A stretch of 23,103 nucleotides of DNA, from positions 1 through 23,103 of the forward strand of contig JASFUX010000018.1 in the NCBI GenBank assembly GCA_050050115.1. Reading direction: 5' to 3'. Source of the stretch: JASFUX01 sp050050115. Lineage in GTDB: Bacteria > Pseudomonadota > Alphaproteobacteria > Caulobacterales > Maricaulaceae. The notes beneath the pieces were generated by a model that was given only the letters and a program-made list of their open reading frames with translations, did not search any database and was not told the origin of the DNA. Below, in pieces: positions 7,607 through 15,355 of the stretch (its first letter is position 1; each line of letters starts with the position of its first letter). The translations under genes and the position numbers were made by a program.

Positions 7607-9079
7607 TCATGGATAGTCGAGCTTTGTCGCCGTCTCTTCCGGAGAGCCGAGGGCTGCGAGATTCGCTTCGTGCCGATCCCGATTGATCCTGTACTGGCTC
7701 ATGAAGATGAGTCCGATCGTGTAGATCGTCGCCGAAATCGGAATGTAGGTCATCGCCAGCCGGTCGAGCGTCTCAAACCCGATCTCGCCGGGCCGGGCGT
7801 CCTGCGGGAAGGCCACGATCGCAAGGATGATGCCTGCGCCAAAGACCCCCGTGCCGGAAATCGCTTTGGTCATCAACGAGCCGGCTGAGAAGAACAGGCC
7901 TTCTGAGCGGCGTCCCGTCTTGCGTTGGGAATCTTCAACGACGTCTGCGATCATCGACTGAGCCAGGATGGTCGAAGAGATGCCAAGTGCAGAGAATATT
8001 GTTCCTTGCACAAACAGCGTTGGAACGAGGTATGGCGATCCGTTCGGCCAGAACAACCCGAAGTGCCGCAACATGAGCGGCGCAACGCCAACGATGAACG
8101 CCCCCATGTAGAAGACCATGCAGACGCCCTTCTTGCCGAAGCGCCGCGATAAAGGCTTGGAAAGCGTTGCGGCGGCGAGCGCGGAGATGATGCCGTCAAG
8201 CAAAAGAATCGAAACCTGGTTCGATGTGAGTTGCCAATAGTACGTATAAAGATATAAATTCAGCGCGCCCGAGATTCCGATCGACATCGACTTGCACAAG
8301 CCTGCGACCGTGAGCGTCAGAAACGATCCATGAAACAGCGTTTCATAGATCTCTTTGAACGTCTTGATCAGCCCGCCTCTGGTCGCCGGCGCCTTGTGTA
8401 GATAAGGGATGTGCTTGTGCGTGCCGATGCAGGCGACAAGCATGGCGAACAACATGAACGGCGCGGCGGTCAACGCAAACCGCTGGTAGCCGTGGGGATT
8501 GAGCTGTCCGACAGGAAACTCTGCGTCCGGCTGGAGGAAGATGCGGAACGTCAGCACGGCCAGAAGCACCTGGCCGGTGAAGAAGAAATAGTATCGATAG
8601 CTCATCATCGATGTGCGCTCGTCGTAGCTCGAGGTCAATTCCGGCACGAGCGCGACGCTTGGCACTTCATAGAAGGTGATGAATGACCGCACGGCGGTGG
8701 CGGCCACGATCATGTAGACCACGAGCGCTTCTTCAGACCAGCCTGTCGGCGGCAACCAGAGAGCTCCGAACGCGATCGAAGAAGGCAGGGCGGCGAAGTA
8801 CATGAATGGATGACGGCGACCCCATCTCGACCGCCAGTTGTCAGAGATTTGTCCGACCACGGGGTCCATCATGCCGTCCATGATCATCGCGATCATGATG
8901 CCGAACGACACCTTCGCGGCGGGCAGCCCGATCACCTGATTGTAATAGAGCAGTAGCAGGACCTTGAACCCGTAGTCCTTCACGCCGACGCCAAGCGAGC
9001 CGAATCCAAACGTCAACTTGGTGACGAGGTCGAGCTTTCGCTTCGCCGGCGGCGTCATGTGGGTCGGAGCGTCGCTCAT
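7607..9079 (-). CDS. GPH-type (glycoside-pentoside-hexuronide) MFS symporter
   Basis: This 490-residue inner-membrane transporter is of the GPH:cation symporter family (MFS_2). N-terminal features are GFGSLGVGVKDYGFK and DGMMDPVVGQISDNWRSRWGRRHPF, the family's D-P-x-x-G-x-x-S-D-x-x-x-S-x-x-G-R-R-x-P-F-like motif. About twelve hydrophobic segments follow. It would bring a substrate across the inner membrane with H+ or Na+. Family members carry glycosides or uronides, but in catabolic clusters some carry other compounds. The open frame extends to 9250, but ATG 9079 (MSDAPTHM) gives the normal length and has a GGTGGG-like ribosome-binding site; the extra 57 residues look non-coding. It is first gene of a unit with MFS_3, with an operator 123 bp upstream at 9202-9215. 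Confidence 0.9.
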   Translation of the reverse strand: MSDAPTHMTPPAKRKLDLVTKLTFGFGSLGVGVKDYGFKVLLLLYYNQVIGLPAAKVSFGIMIAMIMDGMMDPVVGQISDNWRSRWGRRHPFMYFAALPSSIAFGALWLPPTGWSEEALVVYMIVAATAVRSFITFYEVPSVALVPELTSSYDERTSMMSYRYYFFFTGQVLLAVLTFRIFLQPDAEFPVGQLNPHGYQRFALTAAPFMLFAMLVACIGTHKHIPYLHKAPATRGGLIKTFKEIYETLFHGSFLTLTVAGLCKSMSIGISGALNLYLYTYYWQLTSNQVSILLLDGIISALAAATLSKPLSRRFGKKGVCMVFYMGAFIVGVAPLMLRHFGLFWPNGSPYLVPTLFVQGTIFSALGISSTILAQSMIADVVEDSQRKTGRRSEGLFFSAGSLMTKAISGTGVFGAGIILAIVAFPQDARPGEIGFETLDRLAMTYIPISATIYTIGLIFMSQYRINRDRHEANLAALGSPEETATKLDYP

Positions 9080-9201
9080 AGAACCCACCAGCCGCAATTC
9101 GCGCCTTGCGCGCGCACGTCCCCTTTGGTGCTGGCGTTCACGGCGGCCTCCCCAAGTCTTCTTACTCGTTTGAGCAAGTCGTATCCTAGGCGGCAACGTG
9201 G

Positions 9202-9215
9202 TGCAAACGTTATCA
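9202..9215. promoter_or_regulatory. LacI-type operator, site 2 (transporter unit)
   Basis: TGCAAACGTTATCA has a perfect left half (TGCAAAC) and a degenerate right half. It lies 123 bp before the GPH transporter start and 165 bp from the stronger site 9380-9393, so the pair could also act together or by looping. It is the weakest of the seven sites. Confidence 0.5.
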
Positions 9216-9379
9216 GTAGCTGGAGCGTCAAAGCAGGCCCGGGCCCGCAATCGGGCGCGCGCTGGGCGGACGCGCAGCCATCGATCCCTTTATCGGCGGT
9301 TGATTTGCGATTCTCGAGGCCGAAATGCCCGGATCGGGTCGGCGGCGAGCCCGTAAAGTCCCCACGCCGAATCCTAAAT

Positions 9380-9393
9380 TGTAAACGTTTGCA
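9380..9393. promoter_or_regulatory. LacI-type operator, site 3 (amidohydrolase operon)
   Basis: TGTAAACGTTTGCA is a near-perfect CpG-centred palindrome, identical over all 14 bases to the site at 19677-19690. It lies 146 bp before the amidohydrolase start and 58 bp before the short open frame at 9451. Confidence 0.8.
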
Positions 9394-9450
9394 AAATGGC
9401 GAAGCTGAATTTATGGTCGCCAAAACTGACTAGGCTGGGGAGGCGCGATC

Positions 9451-9537
9451 ATGAGCGTGGAGAATGCGGGGGAGGCCGGCGCAAGGCGTCCCATTTCACA
9501 ATTGAACGGCGCGCATCCGGCAGGCTCTGGAGCCTGA
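9451..9537 (+). CDS. Possible 28-residue leader peptide
   Basis: A short open frame starting ATG 9451 has the best ribosome-binding site of the area (GGGGAGG, seven bases before the ATG). It stops at TGA 9535-9537, one base before the amidohydrolase ATG at 9539. The peptide (MSVENAGEAGARRPISQLNG...) has no recognisable domain. The arrangement suggests translational coupling to the amidohydrolase. Alternatively it is an incidental frame, or an N-terminal extension separated by a sequencing indel. I prefer the separate-leader reading because the downstream protein already has a normal family N-terminus. Confidence 0.35.
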   Translation: MSVENAGEAGARRPISQLNGAHPAGSGA

Positions 9538-9538
9538 C

Positions 9539-10426
9539 ATGGACGGTCAAGGCAAGTCGCCCCCCTGGGACCGCAATCTGCGCAAGCCAAAGCTCAAGCT
9601 GCCGGCCGGCGCATGCGATTGTCATTTTCATTTCATCGGCCCCCAAGAGCTTTATCCCTTGCGGCCAAACCACGTGTTCGCCCACCTCGAGTTCGAAGAC
9701 GACACGATCGAGGACTGGCTGAAGCTGCAGGATGCGCTCGGACTTTCCCGCGGGATCCACATCAACTCGATGATGTACAAGCACGGCTATGAGCTGATGC
9801 TTCATTCGCTGACGCGCTTTCCCGATCGACTGCGCGGCGTCATCTGCCCGCATCCGTCGATCACCGACGGGGAACTTGAAGTGCTCACCGCCGCCGGCGT
9901 CCGCGGCGCGCGCTTCGCCAGACGCATGGGACCGGATATAGATCAGTCCATTGTCAGGCGCACCCACGAGCACGGCTGGTCGGCGCACTATCTGTTCAGG
10001 GGGCGGAGCGAGATCGATGAATGGCGCGCTGCAATTTTGAGTTCGCCGGGGGACTTCGTCATCGAGCACATGGGTTTGCCGCCGGCCGATCAGGGTGTGA
10101 ACTCACCAGAGTTTCGCTTCGTTCTTGAATGTCTCGACACCGGAAGATGCTGGCTCAAGCTATCGCCGCGCTTCACCATGGAAGAGACGTTCCCGTTCGC
10201 GGACACCAGACCTTTCGTCGATCTCGTTGTGGAGCGCTATCCCAGCAGACTGCTCTGGGGCACCGACTGGCCGCACCCGCAGTACTTCAAGCCCATGCCG
10301 AATGACGCCGATCTCGTTGATCAGCTTGGCGACTGGCTGCCAGACGAAGGTTTGAGGCGACAGGTCCTCGTCGACAATCCCGCTGAGCTTTTCGGCTTTC
10401 CTCCGATTGAGGGCGAGCCGCGATGA
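9539..10426 (+). CDS. LigI-like amidohydrolase (2-pyrone-4,6-dicarboxylate lactonase family)
   Basis: This 295-residue TIM-barrel hydrolase of the amidohydrolase superfamily belongs to the COG3618/LigI group. It shows PPWDRN and KLPAGACDCHFHFIGP at the N-terminus (Asp27, His29, His31), VIEHMG around His177, CWLKLSPRF at 204-212 and GTDWPHP with Asp243, all in the expected order. LigI hydrolyses the lactone 2-pyrone-4,6-dicarboxylate; relatives act on sugar lactones and other lactones. Opening a lactone intermediate in the cytoplasm is the likely role, but the substrate is unproven and no other LigJ/LigK-like genes accompany it. ATG 9539 has GGAG six bases upstream and gives a typical N-terminus. 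It is first in an operon with an SDR, a class II aldolase and a ketopantoate-reductase-like gene. Confidence 0.87.
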   Translation: MDGQGKSPPWDRNLRKPKLKLPAGACDCHFHFIGPQELYPLRPNHVFAHLEFEDDTIEDWLKLQDALGLSRGIHINSMMYKHGYELMLHSLTRFPDRLRGVICPHPSITDGELEVLTAAGVRGARFARRMGPDIDQSIVRRTHEHGWSAHYLFRGRSEIDEWRAAILSSPGDFVIEHMGLPPADQGVNSPEFRFVLECLDTGRCWLKLSPRFTMEETFPFADTRPFVDLVVERYPSRLLWGTDWPHPQYFKPMPNDADLVDQLGDWLPDEGLRRQVLVDNPAELFGFPPIEGEPR

Positions 10427-10469
10427 CCGCGCAAGCGAGCGCTTTTTTCGGCCGGACAGGCGGGGGGCC

Positions 10470-11249
10470 ATGGATCTCGGCATAAAGGGCCGCAAGGCGA
10501 TCGTCTGCGCTTCCTCGAAGGGTCTTGGGAAGGCGTGCGCGATCGAGCTTGCCCGAGAAGGCTGCGAGGTCGTGATCAACGGGCGCGACGAGGCGCGGCT
10601 CAAAAGCGCCGCGGCGGAGATCAAGCAGCTCACCGGAGCGGACGTCCGGTTCGCCGTCGCGAACCTCAACACCGAGCCGGGGCGGGAGTATCTGATCTCA
10701 ACGTGTCCCGATGCGGACATTCTGGTGAACAACAACGCCGGCCCGCCGCCCGGAGACCTGTCGCAATGGGACCACGCAGCTTGGCTGGCGGCGCTTGAAG
10801 CGAACATGATCGCTCCGACCCTTTTGATACGTGCACTGATCCCAGGTATGCGCGCGCGCAAGTTCGGCCGGATCGTGAACATCACGTCTGCGATGGTGAA
10901 GTCGCCGCGGCCCGCTATGGCGCTGTCGACATCAGCGCGGGCGGGCCTGACGGCGTTCTGCAAGTCGCTTTCGATCGAGGTCGCGGCGAACAACGTGGTG
11001 ATCAATAATCTGCTGCCGGAGCGGTTTGATACCGATCGCCAAGCGTTCATGGCGCAGCGCCTGATGGCGCAGAAGGGGATCGACCTCGAAACCGCGCGAG
11101 CCGAGATCGCCCAAACAATCGCGGCGAAACGATTCGGCGACCCCGAGGAGTTCGGTCAGGCGTGCGCGTTTCTGTGCGGCGCCCGCGCCGGCTTCATATC
11201 CGGCCAAAACCTCCAGCTCGACGGCGGCTCTTACGCCGGTTTGATCTGA
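10470..11249 (+). CDS. Atypical short-chain dehydrogenase/reductase lacking the YxxxK pair
   Basis: This 259-residue Rossmann-fold SDR has the cofactor loop ASSKGLG (14-20), VNNNAGPPPG in place of the usual NNAG, the catalytic-type Ser140 (NITS) and a C-terminal DGGSYAG. At the place of the catalytic Tyr-x-x-x-Lys it reads S-T-S-A-R (Ser153 ... Arg157, within ALSTSARAGLTAF), so the canonical acid/base residues are missing. Such proteins are often labelled 3-oxoacyl-ACP reductase; the substitution suggests altered chemistry or a non-reductase role. ATG 10470 aligns with the normal SDR start; upstream in-frame codons give a basic stretch that looks untranslated. It follows the amidohydrolase by 43 bp and precedes the aldolase by 50 bp. 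Fold assignment is firm, activity uncertain. Confidence 0.85.
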   Translation: MDLGIKGRKAIVCASSKGLGKACAIELAREGCEVVINGRDEARLKSAAAEIKQLTGADVRFAVANLNTEPGREYLISTCPDADILVNNNAGPPPGDLSQWDHAAWLAALEANMIAPTLLIRALIPGMRARKFGRIVNITSAMVKSPRPAMALSTSARAGLTAFCKSLSIEVAANNVVINNLLPERFDTDRQAFMAQRLMAQKGIDLETARAEIAQTIAAKRFGDPEEFGQACAFLCGARAGFISGQNLQLDGGSYAGLI

Positions 11250-11299
11250 GCCGCCGCAGTCGCAACCAAACGCGTACGCCAAGTCCAAGGAGAAGTTTG

Positions 11300-12073
11300 A
11301 TGACCGTCGCAGCAGTCAAAGAGGCCGTGAAGTTCCACGTGACCGATGAGGAGCACGCGGTCCGACGCGATCTGGCGGCGCTCTATCGTCTTGCGGCGCT
11401 TGAGCACTACGACGACTTGCTCCTGACCCACATCTCGGCGCGCGTTCCGGGCGGGGAGGATCACTTCCTAATCAATCCGTTCGGACTTCGGTTCGCCGAA
11501 GTTACCGCGTCGAGCCTCGTGAAGATCGACCTTGAGGGCAACAAGCTTTCGGAGTCGCCCTTCCGGATTAACTATGCCGGTTTCGTCATCCACTCCGCTA
11601 TCCACATGGCGCGCCATGACGCGCGCTTCATCATTCATTTCCATACCGATGACGGCGTTGCGGTGGCGTCTCAAAAAGACGGGCTTTTACCGCTTAATCA
11701 GCGCGCGCTGCAGGTGCTGCGAAGTCTCGCCTATCACGACTACGAGGGAGTCGCGACGGACCTTGGCGAGCGCGAGCGCATCGTTGCCGATCTGGGGAAC
11801 AACAACGCGCTGCTGCTGCGCAATCACGGCACTCTCGCGCTTGGCGAGACGGCGGGCGCGGCTTGGCTCGCGATCTACAATCTCGAACGGGCCTGCGCCA
11901 CGCAGGTCCGCGCTTTGAGCGCAGGTCGCGACGGCGTCCTCGAGGCGCCGCGCGACGCTCAGGAGAAAGTTTCTCGTCCGCCCAATCCCGAACGCCGCCG
12001 CGAAATGGCCGAGCTGACCTGGGCCTCGCTCCTGCGCCGCGTTGAGGCGGAGTGCCCCGGGTTCGACGACTAG
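11300..12073 (+). CDS. Class II aldolase/adducin family protein
   Basis: This 257-residue protein has the class II aldolase/adducin head fold. The metal-binding histidines are visible: His113 and His115 (IIHFHTD) and His176 (RNHGTLALGE). The region where fuculose-phosphate aldolases carry their catalytic Glu reads NYAGFVIHSAIH, without Glu, as in the adducin-like subgroup. Family members include aldolases, epimerases and decarboxylases of hydroxylated acids, so a retro-aldol or decarboxylation step is plausible. ATG 11300 is supported by AAGGAGAA a few bases upstream; the longer open frame from 11162 overlaps the SDR end and is not used. The ketopantoate-reductase-like gene begins 14 bp downstream, implying one operon. 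Confidence 0.88.
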   Translation: MTVAAVKEAVKFHVTDEEHAVRRDLAALYRLAALEHYDDLLLTHISARVPGGEDHFLINPFGLRFAEVTASSLVKIDLEGNKLSESPFRINYAGFVIHSAIHMARHDARFIIHFHTDDGVAVASQKDGLLPLNQRALQVLRSLAYHDYEGVATDLGERERIVADLGNNNALLLRNHGTLALGETAGAAWLAIYNLERACATQVRALSAGRDGVLEAPRDAQEKVSRPPNPERRREMAELTWASLLRRVEAECPGFDD

Positions 12074-12087
12074 TCGCGGAGCAAGCA

Positions 12088-13080
12088 ATGAAAGTTTGCG
12101 TATTCGGCGCCGGCGCGGTGGGCGGCTTGCTCGCGGCGCAATTGTCTCAAGCTGGAGTCGACGTGTCGATCATCGCGCGCGGCGAGCACCTTGAGGCCAT
12201 CCAACGCGACGGCCTGACGCTCGTTCAAGGCGAGGAGAGACGCACGTTCAAGATGCCGGCGTCGGACGACCCCGCCGACCTTGGAGAACAGGACTTCGTT
12301 CTCGTTACGGTTAAATCAACCGCCCTTCGCGGTCTGCCGGGAGTCATTTCGCCGTTGTTGGGGGAGGAGACCGCCGTGGTCTTCGCTCAGAACGGCATTC
12401 CCTGGTGGTACCCATACGGATTGTCCGAAACGGCGCCCCGATCGCCGGAGGTGGATTGGCTGGATCCGGACGGTGATCTGCGCGCTCTGTTGAAGCGCAC
12501 GATCGGGGCGGTGGTGATGTCCGCCAACGAAGTCATCGAGCCGGGAGTCGTGCTCAATGTGTCGACAACGCGCAATCGCCTCATCGTCGGCGAGCCGGAC
12601 GATAGTCAGAGCGAGCGCATCACGGCTCTGCGCGACGTGCTTGAGCGCGCTGGCGTCGGTTCACCCGCGACCTCGTCCATTCGAACGGATATTTGGACCA
12701 AGCTCGTCATGAACATGACCGGATCGGTCCTCTGCGCGGTGATGGGCGAGTCGATGCGGACGATGCGGGAATCAGGTCTGCTCGACGAGATTCTGGAGCG
12801 CTTGCATCGCGAAGCCTGCGCCATCGCGCAAGCGCATTGCCCCGATATCGACATCGCCGCGCCCTTGCGCGTGAGGTCGGGACACAAGCCTTCGATATTG
12901 CAGGATCTGGAACGTCGGCGTCCGATGGAGATCGACGCGCTCGTCGCTGCGCCGCTCGCGTTCGCCCGCGCCGCGGGTCTTGAAACTCCCAGCCTCGACT
13001 TGCTCGGCGGCCTGGCCGCGTTTCGAGCTCAAGAGGCGGGGTTGTACGCCCCTTCGCGCCTGCTTCCGATCGCGCCCTAG
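12088..13080 (+). CDS. Ketopantoate reductase (ApbA/PanE)-like 2-oxoacid or beta-oxo reductase
   Basis: This 330-residue NADPH-dependent oxidoreductase is of the 2-dehydropantoate 2-reductase family. It has the dinucleotide motif GAGAVGG (7-13), VTVKS (74-78), QNGIP (101-105), the expected catalytic Lys205 (IWTKLVMN), and the C-domain substrate residues Ser269 (KPSILQD) and Glu281 (PMEIDAL). In pantothenate synthesis it would reduce ketopantoate, but its place at the end of a catabolic operon points to reducing or oxidising a different 2-oxo acid (inference). The ATG follows the aldolase stop by 14 bp. The gene ends 73 bp from the convergent PQQ dehydrogenase gene; a weak CGCTC/GAGCG hairpin is the only terminator-like feature there. 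Confidence 0.88.
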   Translation: MKVCVFGAGAVGGLLAAQLSQAGVDVSIIARGEHLEAIQRDGLTLVQGEERRTFKMPASDDPADLGEQDFVLVTVKSTALRGLPGVISPLLGEETAVVFAQNGIPWWYPYGLSETAPRSPEVDWLDPDGDLRALLKRTIGAVVMSANEVIEPGVVLNVSTTRNRLIVGEPDDSQSERITALRDVLERAGVGSPATSSIRTDIWTKLVMNMTGSVLCAVMGESMRTMRESGLLDEILERLHREACAIAQAHCPDIDIAAPLRVRSGHKPSILQDLERRRPMEIDALVAAPLAFARAAGLETPSLDLLGGLAAFRAQEAGLYAPSRLLPIAP

Positions 13081-13153
13081 CAAAAGCGCTTCGCGCAACG
13101 CTCAGATCATCGGGTCGATGCAATCGCTCGCTTGTGAGCGCGCGCTAGGCCCC

Positions 13154-15220
13154 TCATTGAATCAAAAGCAGGTCGCGGACCAAGTAGGCGCTGACGCTAT
13201 CGATCTCGTCGTCCGAGAGTTGACCGGCGAACGAAGGCATTTGCGTTCCGCCGCTCGCCACTTTCGCTCTAATTTGGCTTTCGCCGAGGGCGGCGCCGAT
13301 CGCAACGCCGGCGTTGCCGCCTCGTCCATCCTCTCCATGACAGAACTGGCAAGCCGTTGCGTAGACCGCTGCGCCACGCGCCAATTCGCTGTCATCGGCA
13401 AGCACTGCCGTATGAGAGGTCGCATCGGGCCGAGGCTCGCGAACTAGCGCGGCGTCGCTGGCGTCCTCCTCGTTCTCTTCTGTAGCGGGGCCAATCGTTC
13501 CATCGAGTGAAAACAGCCATACGCTGTCGCCCCTCTCAGAGCCGGCAAACAGGTTTCCCGCCGAGTAGGCGGCGACGTACTGCCGCCCTTCATACTCGAA
13601 AACGCTGGCGGGCGCATTCATCCCGGCGCCTGTTTGGAACTCCCACAGCAATGTTCCGTCAGCGGAATCAAGCGCAGTCAATCGTCCGTCGCTTCGACCG
13701 ACGAAGACAAGACCGCCAGCCGTCGCGACGGACCCGGAGTAGCAGCGGTCAGGCCAAGCTTGATTCCAAACGAGGCGATTGGTTGTAACGTCGAGGGCCG
13801 CAAACACGCCGATGCTGGGAAGGTCGGCGCTGCCGAAGCGACCGCCCAGGTATCGGTCGCCCGACGCCGGTTCATCATGATCGATGTCGCCCCCGCGAAA
13901 GACGGCGATGTCGCTGGTCGCGCAGACAAAATACCTATTGGTCTGTGGGTCGTACGAGCTCGGAGGCCAGTTGGCGCCGCCCTTTTGAGATGGGGCGACA
14001 GGCACTCCGGCCTGGCCATAGAACGGCGTGAAGATCCGTCCCTGGTTGATGAGCTCGAAGCCTTCCGGACCGATCGTCACCTCTTGGGGCACATATGCAT
14101 CGCCCTCGGGATAGGGTTGCGTCGCGGCGGTCGCTTGCCTGGGTTCCTGCGGAACGGGGCGCTCTTCGATCGGCAGGAGCGGTTCGCCCGTTTCGCGGTC
14201 GAGGATGTAGAGCCAGCCTGTCTTGCCGGTTGCCGCAAGGCCGCGGCGCGGATGACCGGCGAAGTCTGCGTTAAACAGCACCACTGGCGTCGGCATGTCG
14301 TAATCCCAGATGTCGTGATGCACCATCTGGAAATGCCAGCGATGCTCCCCAGTTCGTACGTCAAGCGCTACGACCGACGACGTGTACAGATTGTCGCCTG
14401 GGCGCACGGCGCCGTTGAAGTCCGGTCCGGCATTGCCGGTCGTGAAATAGATAAGACCGAGATCGGGATCGAGCGCCGGCGTCTGCCAGACCGTACCGCC
14501 TCCAGAGCGCCAAACGAACGATTCGGCGGGCCAAGTTTCCGAACCGGGCTCGCCGGGCGCCGGGGTTGCGTACCAAGTCCAAACGTGAACGCCCGTTTGA
14601 GCGTCATAAGCTTTCACCCGCCCTCGGGTGGCGTACTCCGCACCGGCAAACCCAGTAATGACGAGGCCGTCATAGTAAAGCGGCGCTGAGGTGATGGTGT
14701 AGCCGTCCTGCCAGCGCTCAGCTTGAACGGACCAGACAATCTCCCCGGTCTCTTGTTCAAGCGCGACGAGCTTGCCGTCGAGTTGACCGACGTAGACCCG
14801 CCCCGCACCAAGAGCGACTCCGCGCGATGTCCAGCCACAGCAGATCACGTCGATCTCAGGATCAAGGTTCGCCGTGTACGCCCAAATTCGCTCGCCTGTG
14901 GCTACGTCGATTGCAAAAACATCATTGGCCCCAGTGATGATGTAGAGAACGCCGTCGGCGATGACGGGCTGTGCCTCGCCGGAGTATTGGGGGCCGACGC
15001 CCGAGCCGTCCAACCTTGCGCGCCACACGGCCCGGAGCTCGGCGACGTTTTGCCGATTGATTTCATCAAGCGGCGAGTATCGACGATTGAAGTAATCTCC
15101 GCCGTTAGTGGGCCAGCTGCTCGTCGGCATAGCGGCGTCGCCGGCGTCGGAGCCATTGATCAGAGTAGGTGACGCGCATGCAGCGGTCAGCGCCAAGGCG
15201 CCGGCGATCAGTCGTTTCAT
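13154..15220 (-). CDS. PQQ-dependent quinohemoprotein alcohol dehydrogenase with C-terminal cytochrome c
   Basis: This 688-residue exported enzyme has an N-terminal signal (MKRLIAGALALTAAC; Cys15 might be lipidated but the lipobox is weak). The PQQ beta-propeller covers about residues 35-575, with the vicinal Cys127-Cys128 disulphide (ICCGW), HHDIWDYD (301-308, catalytic/Ca2+ region), GKTGWLYILDRETGE and repeated W-motifs. After an acidic linker comes a cytochrome c domain with CQFCH (624-628) and a likely axial Met661 (QMPSF). This architecture defines type II quinohemoprotein alcohol dehydrogenases: periplasmic oxidation of a primary or secondary alcohol with electrons going to the respiratory chain. 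ATG 15220 has GGTGAG eight bases upstream. It lies 135 bp behind the second MDR gene, with a strong hairpin between them. PQQ biosynthesis genes are not in view. Confidence 0.93.
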   Translation of the reverse strand: MKRLIAGALALTAACASPTLINGSDAGDAAMPTSSWPTNGGDYFNRRYSPLDEINRQNVAELRAVWRARLDGSGVGPQYSGEAQPVIADGVLYIITGANDVFAIDVATGERIWAYTANLDPEIDVICCGWTSRGVALGAGRVYVGQLDGKLVALEQETGEIVWSVQAERWQDGYTITSAPLYYDGLVITGFAGAEYATRGRVKAYDAQTGVHVWTWYATPAPGEPGSETWPAESFVWRSGGGTVWQTPALDPDLGLIYFTTGNAGPDFNGAVRPGDNLYTSSVVALDVRTGEHRWHFQMVHHDIWDYDMPTPVVLFNADFAGHPRRGLAATGKTGWLYILDRETGEPLLPIEERPVPQEPRQATAATQPYPEGDAYVPQEVTIGPEGFELINQGRIFTPFYGQAGVPVAPSQKGGANWPPSSYDPQTNRYFVCATSDIAVFRGGDIDHDEPASGDRYLGGRFGSADLPSIGVFAALDVTTNRLVWNQAWPDRCYSGSVATAGGLVFVGRSDGRLTALDSADGTLLWEFQTGAGMNAPASVFEYEGRQYVAAYSAGNLFAGSERGDSVWLFSLDGTIGPATEENEEDASDAALVREPRPDATSHTAVLADDSELARGAAVYATACQFCHGEDGRGGNAGVAIGAALGESQIRAKVASGGTQMPSFAGQLSDDEIDSVSAYLVRDLLLIQ

Positions 15221-15310
15221 GGAGGCATCTCACCAGGACTTGCGAGATCAGCGCAGCGTGTTCCCCGCTGAAAGACGTTGATTGGATGCGAAAGCTCGCG
15301 ACGGCGCCAA

Positions 15311-15338
15311 GCGAGCCCGGCGTCATCGCCGAGCTCGC
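15311..15338 (-). terminator. 12-bp hairpin between the MDR and PQQ dehydrogenase genes
   Basis: Arms 15311-15322 and 15327-15338 pair over 12 positions with one G:U in the minus-strand RNA and a four-base loop. It begins 18 bases after the MDR stop codon. No U-tract follows, so it may be an mRNA-stabilising or attenuating element rather than a full terminator, leaving the downstream PQQ gene in the same transcript at altered level. Confidence 0.5.
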
Positions 15339-15355
15339 CCTGGGGGTGGGTCGGG

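Larger units (their letters stand above)
9080..9450. other. Intergenic control region between the transporter unit and the amidohydrolase operon
   Basis: A 371-bp divergent region without a convincing gene. It holds two LacI-type operators (9202-9215 and 9380-9393), one near each diverging unit, and the strong ribosome-binding site GGGGAGG (9437-9443) before a short open frame at 9451. Open frames crossing it have no family-like sequence. A TTGACG hexamer (minus strand) lies 10 bases before the 9202 operator and may be a -35 element. Confidence 0.6.

Noticed and set aside
9451..10426. The amidohydrolase gene being frameshifted, with the 28-codon frame as its true N-terminus.
   Set aside because: The frame from 9539 already begins with a normal family N-terminus (PPWDRN...KLPAGACDCH) and has its own GGAG site. 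A sequencing indel cannot be fully excluded.
11265..11278. CCAAACGCGTACG-like sequence between the SDR and aldolase genes.
   Set aside because: Only a few core bases match the operator consensus and it lies inside an operon.
13634..14689. A 351-codon plus-strand frame opposite the PQQ dehydrogenase gene, and similar frames at 15105-16325 (-) and 17440-18246 (+).
   Set aside because: The opposite or alternative frames encode complete, motif-bearing proteins; these are shadows.
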